A stretch of DNA of 60,995 bases from Lentisphaerales bacterium (GTDB lineage Bacteria > Verrucomicrobiota > Lentisphaeria > Lentisphaerales > Lentisphaeraceae). This document shows positions 8,017 to 16,691 of this stretch, one piece after another. A program made the translations under genes and the position numbers. Numbering within the stretch: the first letter of the stretch is position 1; each line of letters opens with the position of its first letter. Where the stretch lies: NCBI GenBank assembly GCA_022446985.1, contig JAKVBD010000024.1, positions 1 to 60,995 of the forward strand, read 5' to 3'. The notes beneath the pieces were generated by a model, which saw only the letters and a list, made by a program, of their open reading frames with translations, was not told the DNA's origin and made no database searches.

Positions 8017-9066
8017 ATGCGAGTTATTCATAGTTTTTTATTTTTATTTCTAACAATCATTTTTGCACTCAATGCTGAGGATAAGGAGTTGGAGGCAGCC
8101 GAGAAAGTTTTCTATGAATTTACTGAAGCCTATTTTGCTCATGACATGGAAAAGCTTAAAGCTGTTACTTATTATAATGATGAGCTGAACCTGCTTTTAG
8201 AAATGCCGGGTTACACCAAGGAAGAACTTGTTGAACTCAATAAAAAGCTTAGAGCGACTCCCATCAAGTGGAATGAGGTTGGCGAAATTATCAAGATAAA
8301 TAATGCACCGATCAGAGTGAATGAGATTATGGTAAATGAGCGCAAGAAAATAGGTACGATTCGCTTACTCGAAATGGTTTACCCTTTGATTGTGAAAAAG
8401 ATGCGGGGGACAAATGAGTGGAAGGTTGATCCGACATTTATGATTCAGTCGCTTAAGAAACACATTAAAAATGAAATGAAGCGCAACCAGCGTGACTTTA
8501 GAATTATTTTTGATGGTAAGACATACCACCTGAATGAGGGTGAGAAGATTATTGTAGAAGATTTACAAAAGGTTGCCCATCGCATAGTTCTATACCGAAA
8601 CGAAATCCAGCATTATAAAGACGGACGCATAAGTTTTCACTATCACAAAGACATGGAAGTCTTCCCAAATAAGATGAAAGGCGGCTTTGTGTATACTTTA
8701 AATACCGAGCTGGGTCCAGAAGTGCACTTGCTTGTTTATGATCAAAATGCTGATTTGCAAGAGGTTGCTGAAAAGTATATAAATATATGGATAGAGAACT
8801 ATGAAGTTAATGACGCCCAGTTTGAGAAGCAGAAGCTGAAAGATGCGAAGCAGGAAATCAATGGCAAAATGGTTGACGGTAAGGTTATGTACGTTAGGCA
8901 AGCCGGTAAGGTTTTTTATAATCAGTTCTACTTCTTTAAGCATGAATATGGGAAAGTTGTCGGAGTCTTTGCGAAGTGCCGAAATATAGATGTTGGCCTT
9001 CTGAATAAGTACCTGAAGATCGCCTGCGAAGACCTCCGGCCATTGGCTCGAGGAGTAAAGAGGTAA
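8017..9066 (+). CDS. Secreted protein with an NTF2-like N-terminal region
   Basis: 349 residues, beginning with a signal peptide (MRVIHSFLFLFLTIIFALNA). Residues about 25-130 (AAEKVFYEFTEAYFAHDMEKL ... NEWKVDP) have the pattern of an NTF2/DUF4878-like fold: an opening helix, 'AYFAHDMEKLKA', then a closing strand with W-K-V-D. The remaining 220 residues I do not recognise; they are mixed alpha/beta, with no cysteine motif or membrane span. It is the first of four same-strand genes with gaps of 0, -4 and 9 bases (8017-11357), so the run is probably one transcript. Periplasmic location is likely; function unknown. Confidence 0.8.
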   Translation: MRVIHSFLFLFLTIIFALNAEDKELEAAEKVFYEFTEAYFAHDMEKLKAVTYYNDELNLLLEMPGYTKEELVELNKKLRATPIKWNEVGEIIKINNAPIRVNEIMVNERKKIGTIRLLEMVYPLIVKKMRGTNEWKVDPTFMIQSLKKHIKNEMKRNQRDFRIIFDGKTYHLNEGEKIIVEDLQKVAHRIVLYRNEIQHYKDGRISFHYHKDMEVFPNKMKGGFVYTLNTELGPEVHLLVYDQNADLQEVAEKYINIWIENYEVNDAQFEKQKLKDAKQEINGKMVDGKVMYVRQAGKVFYNQFYFFKHEYGKVVGVFAKCRNIDVGLLNKYLKIACEDLRPLARGVKR

Positions 9067-9834
9067 ATGAAGAAAGCTTTAGGGTTGTTTTTGGTTGCTG
9101 TAATCAGCAGCGCTACCTACATATATTTTTATAATCCCCAAATGAAAGAGACGATCACTCAATCTGTAGCTAAGATGGTTGCGGGTAGTGAGATGCACTC
9201 TGTTAACACCTACGAGAATGATCTCAAGAAAGTCGGCATAGTTCTGGAAGCAGAAAAAGAAGGCTATATCGGCGGTATTAATAATAGTTTGACGATGTCC
9301 AGCTTTAAAGATACTGAAGGCGGTAGTCTTTTACTTGCTCATAGCGAAGAAAAAGTTCAGGCTATGCGTGCGGTTTTTGAGCCCGGAAAAGGCGATGTCG
9401 AAGGCTTTATGAATAATGAAGTTGCCAGAATCTTTGAAAAAGAGGTCGATTTTTCTACTGCCGGTAAAGTTGAAAATGAGTATGGCGAAGCTCAGTGGAA
9501 TGTCGAAGGTGGTAAAGTCACTCTTATGATTAACAGCCATGAAATTAAAAAAACACCTGCAGTGGAAGAGCTTCCTGAAGAGCAGCAAGAAAAATTAACC
9601 GAGTTGCGCAAGTTGATTACGCAGAAGGTTAAAATGCAGGATGAATGGCGAAAGTTAGACGACGAGAAGCATTTCTGCCTTGATCAAAACAGATTTAAGG
9701 TTATAACAAGTCGTATGGCAGAGTTAAAAACTCAGGCTGAAAAATTGACTGTGAATGCTAAAAAGATTATGAGGGATTTGCCAATGCCGCAGATTATGGC
9801 TCTTAAGGAAGAATTGGAAGGCGGACATTTATGA
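9067..9834 (+). CDS. Membrane-anchored coiled-coil protein, unknown
   Basis: 255 residues. One N-terminal hydrophobic helix (ALGLFLVAVISSATYIYFY) acts as an anchor or uncleaved signal. The middle (about 55-155) is beta-rich; the end (about 165-250) is charged and helical, probably coiled coil (QEKLTELRKLITQKVKMQDE). No known family recognised. The start codon follows the previous stop directly (TAA then ATG), and the end overlaps the sixA start as ATGA, so all three genes should be translationally coupled. The pairing with the preceding secreted protein suggests a shared envelope role, which is inference only. Confidence 0.75.
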   Translation: MKKALGLFLVAVISSATYIYFYNPQMKETITQSVAKMVAGSEMHSVNTYENDLKKVGIVLEAEKEGYIGGINNSLTMSSFKDTEGGSLLLAHSEEKVQAMRAVFEPGKGDVEGFMNNEVARIFEKEVDFSTAGKVENEYGEAQWNVEGGKVTLMINSHEIKKTPAVEELPEEQQEKLTELRKLITQKVKMQDEWRKLDDEKHFCLDQNRFKVITSRMAELKTQAEKLTVNAKKIMRDLPMPQIMALKEELEGGHL

Positions 9835-10328
9835 ATATTTTGCTCATGAGGCATTGTCTCGCAGCAACAGTTTCCCAATCCGGAGTTTCCTACGATGCAG
9901 AAAGGCCTTTGACTGAAGAAGGTGAAAGGCATGCAGAATTAGTCGCCGATTATTTAAAAAAGATGGAGATTATTCCATCACAAGTACTCTCAACACCTTT
10001 CCTGAGGTCAGGTAAGACAGCTGAAATTCTTAGCCAAAAGCTCGGGGGTATTCCTGTTCAGACTTCGACTGCCATTATGCCTGGAGCCGGAGTCGATGAT
10101 TTACTGGGGGCCATTTCTAAAAATGGTGGTGGGAAGTCCTGGGTTCTGGCTGTAGCTCATGAACCTGATTGCAGCTATATGCTGGCCAGAATGATTATTA
10201 AGCAAGATGAATTCCCGAGGAAAGTCCTACCTGGAGATATCTATGCTTTGAGTCTGGAGATTGAAGATCAAGATGCAAAGGCTGCCATAGTTTCATCATT
10301 TTCACCTATCAATTACGAAAAGATTTAA
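9831..10328 (+). CDS. sixA: SixA-type phosphohistidine phosphatase
   Basis: 165 residues of the histidine phosphatase superfamily. The catalytic motif at residues 3-9 is 'ILLMRHC' (RH followed by C where G is commonest; SixA proteins tolerate this). 'ERPLTEEGERHA' follows, then 'STPFLRSGKTAEIL' with the second Arg, and the C-terminal catalytic His in 'VLAVAHEPD'. E. coli SixA dephosphorylates phosphohistidine on Hpt domains and on the nitrogen-PTS protein NPr; the target here is unknown. The window also encodes an HPr-like protein (52040-52309), a possible but distant substrate. Overlaps its upstream neighbour by four bases. Confidence 0.85.
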   Translation: MNILLMRHCLAATVSQSGVSYDAERPLTEEGERHAELVADYLKKMEIIPSQVLSTPFLRSGKTAEILSQKLGGIPVQTSTAIMPGAGVDDLLGAISKNGGGKSWVLAVAHEPDCSYMLARMIIKQDEFPRKVLPGDIYALSLEIEDQDAKAAIVSSFSPINYEKI

Positions 10329-10337
10329 AAAGATTGT

Positions 10338-11357
10338 ATGAAAACTCCTATTCAAATTGCCATCAAACAAGTGGTCGAAAACAAAGACCTTTCTCGTGAA
10401 CAAGCAGAAGAAGTCATGAATGACATTATGACCGGTAAGTGTACCGATGCTCAGATAGCTTCCTGGTTGACGGCAATGGCGATGAAAGGAGAAACAGCCG
10501 ATGAAATCGCAGCTGGTATCGATGTCATGCGCAAGAATGCTTTACACATTCCTTGTGAAGATGAAGCGGCTATTGACATTGTCGGTACTGGTGGAGACGG
10601 AATTGGTACATACAATATATCAACAGCTTCAGTATTCGTCGCAGCTGGTGCTGGAATTACAGTCGCTAAACACGGAAACCGCGCGTTATCCAGTAAGTCT
10701 GGCAGTGCAGATGTGCTAAGCAGTCTTGGAATAAATACAGCTTGTTCCGTTGATGTCATGACAGCAGCTTTAAAAGATATTGGCGTTTCATTTTTATTTG
10801 CGCCTATGCTGCACCCGGCGATGAAACATGCTATCGGTCCACGTCGCGAGATGGGAATTCGCAGTATATTTAATCTTCTTGGTCCAATGACGAATCCAGC
10901 TAAGGCATGTCGTGGTTTAATCGGTGTGTTTAATAAGCACTACACAAAAGTTCTTGCTGAAGCAGGTGCAAAGCTTGGCGACAAACACGTGATTTTTGCT
11001 CATGGAGAAGATGGCCTAGATGAATTGTCAGTAACTGGGCCAAGTTACATCTGTGAAGTGAAAGATGGGGTTCTTACTGAAGCTACTCTTAATCCTGAAG
11101 ACTTTGGTTTGAACCTTTGGAAGTTAGATGAACTTCTTGGCGGAGAGCCTGCCGAAAATGCTATAGCTTTGCGCAGTGTACTTAATGGCGAGAAAGGCGC
11201 TTACTGCGATGCAGTTATCCTAAACTCTGCAGCAGGTATTTATACCAGTGGAAAGTACGAAAGTATTGCTGCTGCAGTCGAAGTTGCTACAAAAAGTATC
11301 GACAGTGGTGAAGCTCTTAAGAAGCTTGATCAGCTAGTTGAAATTACGAATTCCTAA
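10338..11357 (+). CDS. trpD: Anthranilate phosphoribosyltransferase
   Basis: 339 residues, the family's usual length. Transfers the phosphoribosyl group of PRPP to anthranilate in tryptophan synthesis. Seen: the PRPP-binding glycine loop GTGGDGIGTYNIST (about 82-95), the 'KHGNRALSSKSGSADVL' segment (about 113-129), and 'HPAMKHAIGPRREMGIRSIF' (about 154-173) lining the anthranilate site. It starts nine bases after sixA and ends the four-gene run. No other trp genes are nearby, so the pathway is scattered in this genome. All key segments are intact, so it should be functional. Confidence 0.95.
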   Translation: MKTPIQIAIKQVVENKDLSREQAEEVMNDIMTGKCTDAQIASWLTAMAMKGETADEIAAGIDVMRKNALHIPCEDEAAIDIVGTGGDGIGTYNISTASVFVAAGAGITVAKHGNRALSSKSGSADVLSSLGINTACSVDVMTAALKDIGVSFLFAPMLHPAMKHAIGPRREMGIRSIFNLLGPMTNPAKACRGLIGVFNKHYTKVLAEAGAKLGDKHVIFAHGEDGLDELSVTGPSYICEVKDGVLTEATLNPEDFGLNLWKLDELLGGEPAENAIALRSVLNGEKGAYCDAVILNSAAGIYTSGKYESIAAAVEVATKSIDSGEALKKLDQLVEITNS

Positions 11358-11423
11358 AAAGCCTGGTTTTAACATAAAGTTCGTTATAAGTTATTAACCA
11401 AAAGTGAATAATTTTTAAGGCTT

Positions 11424-11825
11424 ATGAAGTTTATTTTTGTTCTTAACTTTTTAATTATAGCGAGCCCTTTTGCCGTTGAAAGGAAGTCTTCTGAACTTGT
11501 AGAGGTCAATAAAAAAATCGCTGCTATTATGGGAATGATGCATCTTCCTGGAATGGGGGTGTCGACTCTTGCTGGTAAGGGCGATTATAAGTCTAAGTAC
11601 TTTAAGCAGGCTTCCAGTGATTTCGTGCTCCAGACGCGAAAAATGGCTACGGTAAAACATCCAGATAAAGCTTTCAGAGCATTTAATGATGAGATGTTGA
11701 AGTGTTTAAAGACTTTTGAGGAAGCGGTAGCTGCGGAAAAGTCTGAAGAGATAAGGCAAAGCTGGAAAGCAGTAATGACAACATGTCAGAGTTGTCACTC
11801 TGTTTATCACGCCAAACAAAAATAA
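11424..11825 (+). CDS. Periplasmic c-type cytochrome, c'-like
   Basis: 133 residues: signal peptide (MKFIFVLNFLIIASPFA), a helical body, and one haem site CQSCH close to the C-terminus (CQSCHSVYHAKQK). A haem motif at the very end of a four-helix protein is the hallmark of the cytochrome c' fold, which here would be attached in the periplasm. Met residues near the start of the mature part (GMMHLPGMGV) may be ligand candidates (inference). Role unknown: electron transfer or binding of NO/CO. Convergent with the acetyltransferase gene, with a two-base gap. Confidence 0.85.
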   Translation: MKFIFVLNFLIIASPFAVERKSSELVEVNKKIAAIMGMMHLPGMGVSTLAGKGDYKSKYFKQASSDFVLQTRKMATVKHPDKAFRAFNDEMLKCLKTFEEAVAAEKSEEIRQSWKAVMTTCQSCHSVYHAKQK

Positions 11826-11827
11826 TC

Positions 11828-12346
11828 TTAATCTTCTTCTGGGTTTTCTGGAGTCTTCAAAATCTTTTGCATAAAGGCGACATCCAACCACTTCCCAAAT
11901 TTATAGCCAGCTTCTTTTATGAGGCCGCATTCTTCAAAGCCGTGATTTTGATGTAGCTTAATGCTGATTTTATTACTAGAGTCGATGGCGCCGATAATCG
12001 TGTGGTAATTTCCCTTTTCAGCACGTTCTATGATTGCACCTAGAAGTAAGTCTCCCAGACGTAAACCCCGAAAGTTTTTATGAACATAGATACAGTGTTC
12101 AATAGTGTACTTATAGGCGGGAAAGTGTCTGAAATCATCGTAAGAAGCAAAACCTGCTAAAATGCCATCGATATTCAATAAACCGAGAATAGGAAAGCCT
12201 TTGTCATTCTTCTTTTGAAACCAAACTTTAGCATCTTCTAAAGTGCGTGGATTGTAGTCATAAAGAGCCGTCGAATTTATGATGCACTCATTGAGAATCT
12301 CAAGGATATCCGGTATGTGTTCTTCACTACAATCGATTAATTTCAT
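11828..12346 (-). CDS. GNAT N-acetyltransferase, phosphinothricin acetyltransferase-like
   Basis: 172 residues with the GNAT order: 'DIPDILEILNECIINSTALYDY' (substrate side, matching the PAT/bar/YncA group), a central strand 'FASYDDFRHFPAYKYTIEHCIYV', and the acetyl-CoA loop 'RGLRLGDLLLGAIIERAE' (R-x-x-x-x-G-x form). 'LHQNHGFEECG' is the usual C-terminal GNAT element. Acetyl-CoA-dependent acetylation of a small amine (amino-acid analogues or methionine derivatives in relatives) is expected; the substrate cannot be read from sequence. It lies 57 bases downstream of rnr on the same strand and may be cotranscribed. Confidence 0.9.
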   Translation of the reverse strand: MKLIDCSEEHIPDILEILNECIINSTALYDYNPRTLEDAKVWFQKKNDKGFPILGLLNIDGILAGFASYDDFRHFPAYKYTIEHCIYVHKNFRGLRLGDLLLGAIIERAEKGNYHTIIGAIDSSNKISIKLHQNHGFEECGLIKEAGYKFGKWLDVAFMQKILKTPENPEED

Positions 12347-12403
12347 TAAGAGGCCCTAATTCTTAGTTCGTTTCTTTTTAGCTTTTTTCTTAGAAGGTTT
12401 GCC

Positions 12404-14662
12404 TTAATACTTTTGAGTACGGTTTGTTTTCTTTTTCTCAGCTTTATAGACTTTGTCGAAAAATCTTTTTTTCTTAGGTTTTTCAGTTTCTTCTTTAGCT
12501 GTAGTCTTTTGGTGTCGAGGAGACGTTTTAGGTGTCTCACGTTTAGAGTCTTTTTTAGACTTTTTAACGGGTGCTAAAACCGGTTTTACATTGATGTCAC
12601 GGCGAGCAAAATTGACGTCAGTGACTTTTACTGTTATTTGATCACCGCAGTTAATAATGCGACCATTTCTTTTGCCTTGGACAAAGCGACCTTGAGGGTC
12701 AGCGTTGTAAAAGTCATCATCGAAATCGCGAAGATAAATATTTGTATATAAACCAAATTCCTGGATGTATATCTTCAGGTTACTCTGGCCAATTTTGGCA
12801 ATGTAAGCCGGGACAGACTGGTACTCTCCTTTATCGACCTGTTGGCGAATGTAGTAAAGTTTAAATCTATGACTGGCAGCACGGTAGGCATCGTCATTTT
12901 TGCGTTCCATCTCAGTGATGTGAGCTGCTTCTTTTTCGAGGAAACCTTTACTTTTAATAGCGCGATTACACTCTCTTTCCCATAGTTGCTGGTGCACGAT
13001 TAGGTCACTCATGCGACGGATGGGACTGGTGAAGTGGCTGTAAAGGCCTTTGCCGAGTCCATAGTGCAGTGCCGTTGATTCGCTGTAAAGAGCGCGTTGC
13101 ATCATTCTCAGGAAGTCGTAGGAGATGATTTCTGCATCTGGAAGTTCTTTAACTTCATTAAGGAAGCTCACTGCATTGGTTCGATTTACAAGGTCGCCTG
13201 GATTTAAGCCATATATAGACATGGCCTTAGCTGTAAATTCCGCAACGGATTCTGGATCCGGTTCAGGGTGGACACGGAATACGCCAGGTATTTGTTTATT
13301 GGTTAATTCCTTTGCAACAGCGACATTGGCCGCCAGCATATATTCTTCAACAAGTTGGTTGGACTCTGCCTGCTTTTCGTGTTTTAAGCCTTTAAGTTCC
13401 ATAGTTTTGTGGTCGCACATAACGCGTACTTCTGGAGCTTCGAGGGGAATAAATTTTTCATAGCGGCGGCGCCATCCACGCATTTTAGCCGATAGTTGAT
13501 AGAGAAGCTTTAATGCTTCTCTAACTTCTTTTGGCCATTCTTTGTGTTTGAAGCCGCGATCGGCAAACTCTTGAACCTCTTCGTAGTTGAGGCGTTTTTT
13601 AACGATGATTTTACTGTGGAAACGCTCAAAACTTTCAACTTTACCGGTACGGCGGTTGATGTGAAGCATGACTGTGTGAGCAGGCTTTAGCTCATTTTCG
13701 TTTAAACTACAGCGCTTTGAGACAAGGACTCTTGGCAGCATGGGCATCATACGTCCTGGCAGATAAGCTGTGAAACTACGGCTGCGGACTTTCTTCTGCC
13801 ATGTACCGTTTGGACTTATGTAGGCTGCTACATCGGCGATATGGACGCCAATGGTAATTAATTTGGGGTCATCGTTTACATGAACTGACAGAGCATCGTC
13901 AAAGTCTTTGGCATCAATTGGGTCGATAGTCATAACGACATCTTTTGTCAGGTCTTTGCGATCAATAGGTCTTTGTTTAAGACGGCCGGCATTTTGCTCT
14001 TCTTCTTCAGTGTATGAAGGCTGAATATCAAATTCAGAGATTATTGCATCTAGTTCAACATTAAGGTCCCCGGCGTCGCCGGTTTTTTCAGTAATTTTAC
14101 CAGTAATGCACTTCGATGTTCTTTCGAGTAGTTCAACTTTTACCCAATCTCCAGGAACGAGTCCAGCAAACTCAGCAACATCTTTTTCTTCTACTGCTAT
14201 GTCTGAGGCGCCAAAACGCAGGGGTCTAACAACAAGTCGATTTCCTTCTTGCAGTAATTGGCCGTGAATAAATTGAAATGGGCTTTCGAGAATTTCGATG
14301 ACTTTGCCAACAGGTCCTTTAGAATTGTGACGGTCGGTGACGAGTACTTTTACAGTATCACCTGTAAAGGCTCCACCAGTTTGATTTGGCGGAATGAAAA
14401 TGGAGTCTTCATCTTCACTGATATCTACGAATCCAAAGGCACCGTCTTTGACTGTGATGGTTCCAGAAACATGTTCTACTTCGGAAAGACTATAGATGCC
14501 GCCCTGTGATTTGAGGACGAGGCCGTCTTGGCGGAGTTCGCGGAAGTTGGATTTAAAAATGTCTTTTTCTACAGCATTTTTACAAAGGGCCCGGCGGATT
14601 GCCGTCTTGCGTAATTTTTTACCGTTATTTTCACGTATAAAGGCAATGATTTCTTCTTTCAT
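12404..14662 (-). CDS. rnr: Ribonuclease R
   Basis: 752 residues, a 3'-to-5' exoribonuclease of the RNB family. Domain order: winged helix (1-60, 'IIAFIRENNGKKLRKTAIRRAL'), cold-shock OB folds (about 60-220), the RNB catalytic domain from about 240 with 'TIDPIDAKDFDDALSV' containing the metal-binding aspartates, 'HYGLGKGLYSHFTSPIRR' (about 541-558), an S1 domain (about 610-700), and a Lys-rich tail (KKSKKDSKRETPKTSPRHQK). Degrades structured RNA, rRNA and tmRNA-tagged messages. The basic tail is typical of RNase R and helps it enter duplexes. Confidence 0.96.
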   Translation of the reverse strand: MKEEIIAFIRENNGKKLRKTAIRRALCKNAVEKDIFKSNFRELRQDGLVLKSQGGIYSLSEVEHVSGTITVKDGAFGFVDISEDEDSIFIPPNQTGGAFTGDTVKVLVTDRHNSKGPVGKVIEILESPFQFIHGQLLQEGNRLVVRPLRFGASDIAVEEKDVAEFAGLVPGDWVKVELLERTSKCITGKITEKTGDAGDLNVELDAIISEFDIQPSYTEEEEQNAGRLKQRPIDRKDLTKDVVMTIDPIDAKDFDDALSVHVNDDPKLITIGVHIADVAAYISPNGTWQKKVRSRSFTAYLPGRMMPMLPRVLVSKRCSLNENELKPAHTVMLHINRRTGKVESFERFHSKIIVKKRLNYEEVQEFADRGFKHKEWPKEVREALKLLYQLSAKMRGWRRRYEKFIPLEAPEVRVMCDHKTMELKGLKHEKQAESNQLVEEYMLAANVAVAKELTNKQIPGVFRVHPEPDPESVAEFTAKAMSIYGLNPGDLVNRTNAVSFLNEVKELPDAEIISYDFLRMMQRALYSESTALHYGLGKGLYSHFTSPIRRMSDLIVHQQLWERECNRAIKSKGFLEKEAAHITEMERKNDDAYRAASHRFKLYYIRQQVDKGEYQSVPAYIAKIGQSNLKIYIQEFGLYTNIYLRDFDDDFYNADPQGRFVQGKRNGRIINCGDQITVKVTDVNFARRDINVKPVLAPVKKSKKDSKRETPKTSPRHQKTTAKEETEKPKKKRFFDKVYKAEKKKTNRTQKY

Positions 14663-15147
14663 GCAGATTTTCCCGGGACGATTGGTCGTAGAAGATTAAA
14701 GATAGGTGTGTTATTCATAACTACTTTTAATCAATAAACAGGGAATAATCAAGGCTAAGAGAGTTAAGATTAGTGCTTAAGATAAGCATTTGAGTTAATG
14801 ACCTGGACATGATGAATTAAGAAGTTATTCGTTTTGTAGACCACTTTGTGGGCTCAATTCGGATAACTTTTGTTGATCGAAACCGAGTTTTTTGGTTAGG
14901 AGATTTGCTTATTCTTTTGATCTGCTTTTTTGTCCCATGTTTGACTGTTTTTTTGGCGAGCGTCTTAGGAGATTAAGCTTTGTCTTACGATCATAAGATT
15001 TTTCTTTAGATGAGTACCTCCGGGTATCCTCTTTTTTACTTTGGCAGGGACGTATTTTGGGCATTTTACGACGTGAAAAAGCATAAGCTCTTTCAATGAG
15101 CTTTCTATCAGGGAGATATTTCAGAAGAGTCTTTCTTACTAAAGCGT
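14663..15147 (-). other. Non-coding stretch between rnr and the IS91-type transposase
   Basis: The stretch holds the rnr 5' region, a large imperfect hairpin (listed separately at 14822-14869), and the 3' flank of the transposase gene. The only sizeable frame (14909-15196, minus) is an out-of-frame continuation over the transposase end, rich in Lys/Arg/Ser, and is not believed. The segment from about 14822 to 15147 is probably the non-coding end of the insertion sequence. Confidence 0.6.
14822..14869. repeat. Imperfect inverted repeat near the presumed end of the IS91-type element
   Basis: AAGTTATTCG (14822-14831) pairs with CGGATAACTT (14860-14869; nine Watson-Crick pairs and one G-U). A small inner hairpin, CCAC-TTT-GTGG (14841-14851), sits inside. 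IS91-family elements have no terminal inverted repeats but carry subterminal hairpins at their ori/ter ends, so this is the best visible candidate for one end. The palindrome is seen directly; its role is inferred. Confidence 0.55.
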
Positions 15148-16215
15148 TCATGGTGGAGCCCGCCATTTTTGTGATAATACCGTTTTTAGAAAACACATTT
15201 CACCTCGCAGACATACCGGGCATATTAGCTGTTTTTCTTCATTTTTTGGGTCTTTTAAGTGAAGAGCACCAAGTAGATGAATGATTCGCTTGAGTTTCTT
15301 TTTCTGAGTTGAATTCCAAAAGCCATAATACCTGACTTTTTGCCAGCCTTTGGGTAGAATGTGCAGTACTAATCTATCGATAAACTGTTGAGCTGATAAC
15401 GTGGCTTTTTTCCAGCCTTTTTTGTGGTCACAATACTTAAAGGTGACATGTGCTTTTTGTTTATCTATTTTCAAAATATTACTATTGCTGATTGGCGCTT
15501 TAAAGACATATCTTGCGAGATATTCCAAAACTTTTCGAGCACCTTGAACACTTGGCTTAGTAAAGCTTACCCAGCGTACTTTCCAGGCTTTCAATGGGAC
15601 ATACTTCAACAAATCATGTTTCTTTAAAGCACATTTAACTTTAGCTCGAAATATGTCTGAAAGAGCCTTAACCGGAATAAGAAAAGACTCTCGACTTTGG
15701 CGCCAATTAGCATCTTTCCCCAAACCTCCTGCCGGAATCAGGCAGTGCACATGAGGATGAAACTTTAAGGATCTTGTCCAAGTGTGTAAAACCTCCATGA
15801 TACCAACATCCGCACCTGGGTATTTGTTATCTTTACACAGGAGCTGAATTGAAGCGGAGGCCTCCTTCATTAAAATTCCATAAACAAGTTTGGGCTGAAT
15901 TTTACAAATATTGTGCAATTGCTGTGGAACAGTCAATACTAAGTGGTAGTAAAGACAGTTGACTAATTCGTCTTGTCGATTTTCAAGCCATTTTTCCTGT
16001 TGCTTGCGGTAACATTTGGGGCAAAAACGGTTTTTGCATGAATGGTAGCTAAAATGTTCGTAACCGCATTTATCACAATGCATCAAATCACCACCAAAAT
16101 AGCTTGTTTGGCAGCAAAGTATATCGTTAACACAGTGAATTATGTGTTGTGATACTCTATGTGATTTCTGGTAATCACTCCAGAAATGTCCAAAAACTGT
16201 AGCCAATTCAAGCAT
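15148..16215 (-). CDS. IS91-family transposase
   Basis: 355 residues. The N-terminus has a Cys-rich zinc-binding region ('MHCDKCGYEHFSYHSCKNRF', then 'CPKCYRKQQEKWL'), followed by 'LVLTVPQQL', the metal-binding 'HPHVHCLIPAGG' (an HxH of the HUH type) and 'EYLARYVFKAPISN' with the conserved tyrosine(s) that attach to DNA. A second CxxC lies at the C-terminus (CPVC). This is the Y2-type transposase of IS91 elements, which move by a rolling-circle-like mechanism. The frame is intact, so it may still be active even though its partner recombinase is not. Confidence 0.92.
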   Translation of the reverse strand: MLELATVFGHFWSDYQKSHRVSQHIIHCVNDILCCQTSYFGGDLMHCDKCGYEHFSYHSCKNRFCPKCYRKQQEKWLENRQDELVNCLYYHLVLTVPQQLHNICKIQPKLVYGILMKEASASIQLLCKDNKYPGADVGIMEVLHTWTRSLKFHPHVHCLIPAGGLGKDANWRQSRESFLIPVKALSDIFRAKVKCALKKHDLLKYVPLKAWKVRWVSFTKPSVQGARKVLEYLARYVFKAPISNSNILKIDKQKAHVTFKYCDHKKGWKKATLSAQQFIDRLVLHILPKGWQKVRYYGFWNSTQKKKLKRIIHLLGALHLKDPKNEEKQLICPVCLRGEMCFLKTVLSQKWRAPP

Positions 16216-16231
16216 GATTTAAGCTGGCTGG

Positions 16232-16690
16232 CTAATAATTAAATTCTGAGAAAAGGCGCTCTACTGTCTTTTGGGCTTCAGTCGTAGCTCTATTGCTCAT
16301 GTGGATATACATCATCGTTATTTTTAAGCTGCTATGGCCCAAGTAAACCTGTAGCATGCGAATATCTATACCGGCTTCCATAAGGCAAGTAGCGTAACTA
16401 TGACGAAGGGTGTGAAATGTATAACATTTATTTAAAGCACATTTGTCTCGCGCTACGGAAAAAGACTTCTCAAGACTTTCTCGACAATAGGGTTGAGAAG
16501 TTTTGGCATTAACAAAAATATAGAGAGATGAAGGCCTTTTTATTCTCCAGTAGTCTCTCAACAACAGATAGGCCCTCAGCGGCAATGGAACATAACGGTC
16601 TTTGCGGCCTTTGCTGTTGGGGATAAACAAAGTCATTGGTAAGGCAGGTAGTTGAAGCTTTGTTCGACCGTCATATTCTGTAGGAGTCAT
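16232..16690 (-). pseudogene. Tyrosine recombinase (phage-integrase type), C-terminal fragment
   Basis: The frame stays open up to 16915, but only codons below about 16690 look like a recombinase. Seen: 'NSKGRKDRYVPLP', 'HTLRHSYATCLMEAG' (catalytic H-x-x-R), 'LQVYLGHSSLKITMMYIHM' with the LGH box and the nucleophile region Y-x-H. The first catalytic Arg and the core-binding domain are missing. The upstream part of the open frame is only the antisense of a periplasmic-binding-protein fragment. The recombinase is therefore beheaded and inactive. It lies 16 bases upstream of the transposase gene in the same direction. Confidence 0.85.
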
Positions 16691-16691
16691 G

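Larger units (their letters stand above)
14822..16690 (-). mobile_element. IS91-type insertion sequence, truncated at its recombinase end
   Basis: Comprises a complete-looking transposase gene (15148-16215), the 3' half of a tyrosine recombinase gene (16232 to about 16690) and a terminal hairpin. Some IS91 relatives carry recombinase and transposase genes in tandem on one strand, as here. The recombinase 5' half is missing and the sequence switches to an unrelated gene fragment on the other strand, so the element is a truncated copy. Both boundaries are estimates. Confidence 0.7.

Noticed and set aside
12346..12540. 64-residue Lys/Arg-rich frame at the end of rnr
   Set aside because: It is a shifted reading of the rnr Lys-rich tail; rnr itself is intact and unambiguous here.
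14909..15196. 95-residue Arg/Lys/Ser-rich frame on the minus strand
   Set aside because: It overlaps the end of the IS91-type transposase in another frame, has no homologous-looking order, and its composition is what one expects of an out-of-frame read of this AT-rich stretch.
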